From: Oryzisolibacter propanilivorax
GTDB taxonomy: Bacteria; Pseudomonadota; Gammaproteobacteria; Burkholderiales; Burkholderiaceae_C
NCBI RefSeq assembly: GCF_900103645.1
Contig: NZ_FNHP01000002.1
Location: 1-64,000 of the forward strand
Reading direction: 5' to 3'
Length of the DNA stretch: 64,000 nt
Shown here: positions 61,980-64,000 of the stretch, piece by piece
Numbering within the stretch: the first letter of the stretch is position 1
Layout: each line of letters opens with the position of its first letter
Program-made: the position numbers and the translations under genes
Notes under the pieces: model-generated
Told to the model about the DNA's origin: nothing
Databases searched by the model: none
The model's input: the letters and a program-made list of their open reading frames with translations, nothing else

Positions 61980-62729
61980 ATGGCCGACGACCAGGCGGGC
62001 CGCGCCCGCAGCAGCATTGACTTCAAGAGCGCGCAGTTGCCGGTGGTGGCGGTGATGGTCAAGAGCACCGACACCGCCCGGCTCACCGCCGAGCTCGCCG
62101 AGCGACTGAACGACGCTCCCGACTTCTTCGACAACGACCCGGTCCTGCTCGACCTGAGCGCGGTGCAGCACGAAGAGTCGGCCATCGACTTCCCCGCCCT
62201 GGTGGCCGCACTGCGCCGCCACCATGCGCGCCCGGTGGCGGTGCGTGGCGGCAGCGAGGCGCAGATGCAGGCCGCGCACGAGCAGGGGCTGATCGCCGCG
62301 CCCGAGGCGGCGCCCGCCCGCCCGGCCACCGCCCCGGCACCCGAGCCCGAACCGGCTGCGCAACCTGAGCCCGACGCTGTCGCCCTGCCGCTGCCCGGCC
62401 CCGGCGCCATCGTGGTGGACAAGCCGCTGCGCTCGGGCCAGCAGGTCTATGCGCGCGGCGCCGACGTGGTGGTGCTGGCCATGGTCAGCTTCGGCGCCGA
62501 GGTCATCGCCGACGGCAACGTGCATGTCTATGCGCCGCTGCGCGGCCGGGCCATCGCCGGTGCGCGCGGTGACACCAGCGCGCGTATCTTCACCACCTGC
62601 CTGGAGGCACAGCTGGTCTCCATCGCCGGCATCTACCGCACCACCGAGACCGAGCTGCCCGAGACCGTGCGCGGCAAGGCCGCGCAGGTGCGGCTGGACG
62701 GCGAGAAGCTGCTGATCGACCCGTTGTGA
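61980..62729 (+). CDS. minC: Septum site-determining protein MinC
   Basis: This 249-residue division inhibitor blocks FtsZ ring assembly away from midcell. It has the N-terminal FtsZ-inhibiting domain (FKSAQLPVVAVMVKSTDTAR), then an Ala/Pro/Glu-rich linker at about residues 100-135. The C-terminal MinD-binding beta-helix (PLRSGQQVYARGADVVVLAM, GAEVIADGNVHVYAPLRGRA) completes it. The start at MADDQAGRARSS is chosen because the family N terminus begins just after it. minD follows after 79 bp and minE 5 bp beyond that. Confidence 0.95.
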   Translation: MADDQAGRARSSIDFKSAQLPVVAVMVKSTDTARLTAELAERLNDAPDFFDNDPVLLDLSAVQHEESAIDFPALVAALRRHHARPVAVRGGSEAQMQAAHEQGLIAAPEAAPARPATAPAPEPEPAAQPEPDAVALPLPGPGAIVVDKPLRSGQQVYARGADVVVLAMVSFGAEVIADGNVHVYAPLRGRAIAGARGDTSARIFTTCLEAQLVSIAGIYRTTETELPETVRGKAAQVRLDGEKLLIDPL

Positions 62730-62808
62730 CGGCAACCCGCACTGCCCTGGTCCAACCGTTTTTTCACCATCCGCCCCAACGCACGTTTTCCAAGGAACCG
62801 CAATACAC

Positions 62809-63624
62809 ATGGCCAAGATCGTCGTCGTGACCTCCGGCAAGGGAGGAGTGGGCAAGACCACCACCAGCGCCGCCTTCGCCTCCGGCCTGGCGCTGGCCGG
62901 ACACAAGACCGCCGTCATCGATTTCGACGTCGGGCTGCGCAACCTGGACCTGATCATGGGCTGCGAGCGCCGCGTGGTCTATGACTTCATCAACGTTATC
63001 CAGGGCGAGGCCAACCTGCACCAGGCGCTCATCAAGGACAAGCAGTGCGACAACCTGTTCATCCTGGCCGCCAGCCAGACGCGCGACAAGGATGCGCTGT
63101 CGCGCGAGGGCGTGCAGAAGGTGCTGGATGACCTGGCGGCGATGGACTTCGACTACATCGTCTGCGACTCGCCCGCCGGCATCGAGAGCGGCGCGCTGTA
63201 CGCCATGCACTTCGCTGACGAGGCCATCCTGGTGACCAACCCGGAGGTGTCCTCGGTGCGCGACTCCGACCGCATCCTGGGCATGCTGGCCAGCAAGACG
63301 CGCCGCGCCATCGAGGGCAGCGAGCCGGTGCGCGAGCGCCTGCTCATCACGCGCTACAACCCGGCGCGCGTGCAGGATGGGCAGATGCTCAGCCTGGAGG
63401 ACATCCAGGACATCCTGCGCATCCCGCTGATCGGCGTCATCCCCGAGTCCGAGTCGGTGCTGCAGGCGTCCAACCAGGGCCTGCCGGCGATCCACCTGGC
63501 GGGCAGCGACGCCGCCGAGGCCTACAAGGACGTGGTGGCGCGCTTTCTGGGCGAGGAGCGCCCGATGCGCTTCACCGAGGCGCAAAAGCCCGGTTTCTTC
63601 AAGCGCATCTTCGGCGGGAGGTAA
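62809..63624 (+). CDS. minD: Septum site-determining protein MinD
   Basis: This membrane-associated ATPase recruits MinC and oscillates with MinE. The 271-residue product has the deviant Walker [20 protein letters not shown] (about residues 5-23), [16 protein letters not shown], and the C-terminal amphipathic membrane-targeting helix [22 protein letters not shown] precedes the ATG. Confidence 0.97.
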   Translation: MAKIVVVTSGKGGVGKTTTSAAFASGLALAGHKTAVIDFDVGLRNLDLIMGCERRVVYDFINVIQGEANLHQALIKDKQCDNLFILAASQTRDKDALSREGVQKVLDDLAAMDFDYIVCDSPAGIESGALYAMHFADEAILVTNPEVSSVRDSDRILGMLASKTRRAIEGSEPVRERLLITRYNPARVQDGQMLSLEDIQDILRIPLIGVIPESESVLQASNQGLPAIHLAGSDAAEAYKDVVARFLGEERPMRFTEAQKPGFFKRIFGGR

Positions 63625-63629
63625 CCAGC

Positions 63630-63893
63630 ATGTCGCTGCTATCGCTGTTTCTGGGCGAAAAGAAAAAGACCGCCAGCGTCGCCAAGGAGCGGCTGCAGAT
63701 CATCCTGGCGCACGAGCGCAGCGGCCGCGGCGCCAGCCAGCCCGACTACCTGCCGGCGCTGCAGCGCGAGCTGCTGGCGGTGATTTCCAAGTACGTGCAC
63801 ATCGACTCCAGCGACCTGAAGGTGAACTTCGAACGCCAGGAAAACCTGGAGGTGCTGGAAGTCAAGATCGAGTTGCCCGAGCCGGGCAAGTAA
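63630..63893 (+). CDS. minE: Cell division topological specificity factor MinE
   Basis: This 87-residue protein stimulates MinD ATPase and restricts MinC/MinD to the cell poles. It has the N-terminal amphipathic and contact region ([30 protein letters not shown]) and the C-terminal topological domain ([20 protein letters not shown]). It starts 5 bp after the minD stop and completes the minCDE operon. Confidence 0.97.
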   Translation: MSLLSLFLGEKKKTASVAKERLQIILAHERSGRGASQPDYLPALQRELLAVISKYVHIDSSDLKVNFERQENLEVLEVKIELPEPGK

Positions 63894-63919
63894 GCCCGCG
63901 CATGGGGCGCCTCGCGCGG

Positions 63920-64000
63920 CTACTTGTGCAGTGGCCGCTCGGCCGTCGCCGCCAGGCTGCCCAGCGGGTGCTCGGTATAGAACATGCCGCCGTGGTAGAG
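63920..64000 (-). CDS. 3' end of an unidentified gene, cut by the window edge
   Basis: On the minus strand a reading frame enters from beyond position 64000 and ends with TAG at 63920-63922. The last 26 residues include YHGGMFYTEHPLGSLAATAE and end RPLHK. Codon usage is like the neighbours. It is convergent with minE (26 bp between stops). The family cannot be told from this fragment. Confidence 0.5.
   Translation of the reverse strand, partial: LYHGGMFYTEHPLGSLAATAERPLHK

Noticed and set aside
1-64000. CRISPR array, prophage, insertion sequence, tRNA or rRNA genes
   Set aside because: No regularly spaced direct repeats, transposase, integrase, phage structural genes or cloverleaf sequences were found on reading both strands; the dispersed repeats are single, not arrayed.

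Overview
The window is chromosomal DNA from a high-GC betaproteobacterium, most likely a member of the Comamonadaceae (Acidovorax, Alicycliphilus, Diaphorobacter or Comamonas type). The evidence is the strong G/C bias at third codon positions, the Burkholderiales-type gshA, the TTT (Bug) substrate-binding proteins, the UbiM-like hydroxylase, and an intergenic repeat built around 'TTTTTGATAGCT...AAGGGCTG' that I associate with this family. No rRNA, tRNA, CRISPR, insertion sequence or prophage was seen. Coding density is very high, and only one gene-free stretch (39733-40080) exceeds 300 bp.

Layout. (1) 187-12322, all minus strand: a response regulator and sensor kinase, then proA, trkA, trkH, gshA, kup, benE and gshB. 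This run joins a two-component system with proline synthesis, potassium uptake and both steps of glutathione synthesis. (2) 12470-15927, plus strand and divergent from the regulator: a phnD-phnC-phnE-phnE type ABC importer, with an 11-bp-period direct-repeat array in the shared intergenic region. (3) 15939-41805: mostly housekeeping and stress genes. These are a universal stress protein, metallophosphoesterase, LysR regulator, pckG, ilvA, an AidB-like acyl-CoA dehydrogenase, a solo homocysteine methyltransferase module, ggt, alkB, recQ, a D-lactate/glycolate-type FAD oxidase, a PduO-type cobalamin adenosyltransferase, a thioesterase, an Ach1-type CoA transferase, an L,D-transpeptidase, a uracil/xanthine permease, a UbiM-like hydroxylase, and small secreted or membrane proteins of unknown role.

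(4) 41868-61155: a large catabolic region. It opens with acetoacetyl-CoA synthetase. It continues with a LysR-controlled block (Bug protein, CaiB-type CoA transferase, MaoC hydratase, Bug protein, two adjacent acyl-CoA dehydrogenases, crotonase). It closes with an IclR-controlled block (Bug protein, MFE-2-like SDR, double-hotdog hydratase, acyl-CoA ligase, acyl-CoA dehydrogenase, thiolase-like protein, DUF35 protein, Bug protein). Together these could capture a carboxylic acid, activate it to a CoA thioester, dehydrogenate, hydrate and oxidise it, and cleave the chain. The thiolase-like enzyme lacks the usual nucleophilic cysteine and lies one base from a DUF35 gene, as in the steroid side-chain retro-aldolases (Ltp2/ChsH2 type). 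This is the best candidate here for a system not yet described. The substrate cannot be read from the sequence.

(5) 61235-63893: pssA followed by the division-site genes minC, minD and minE, then the 3' end of an unidentified minus-strand gene running off the window.

Eleven related copies of the intergenic repeat (one only a resemblance, inside proA) are spread through the window. Several can fold into hairpins, and one looks like a working terminator.
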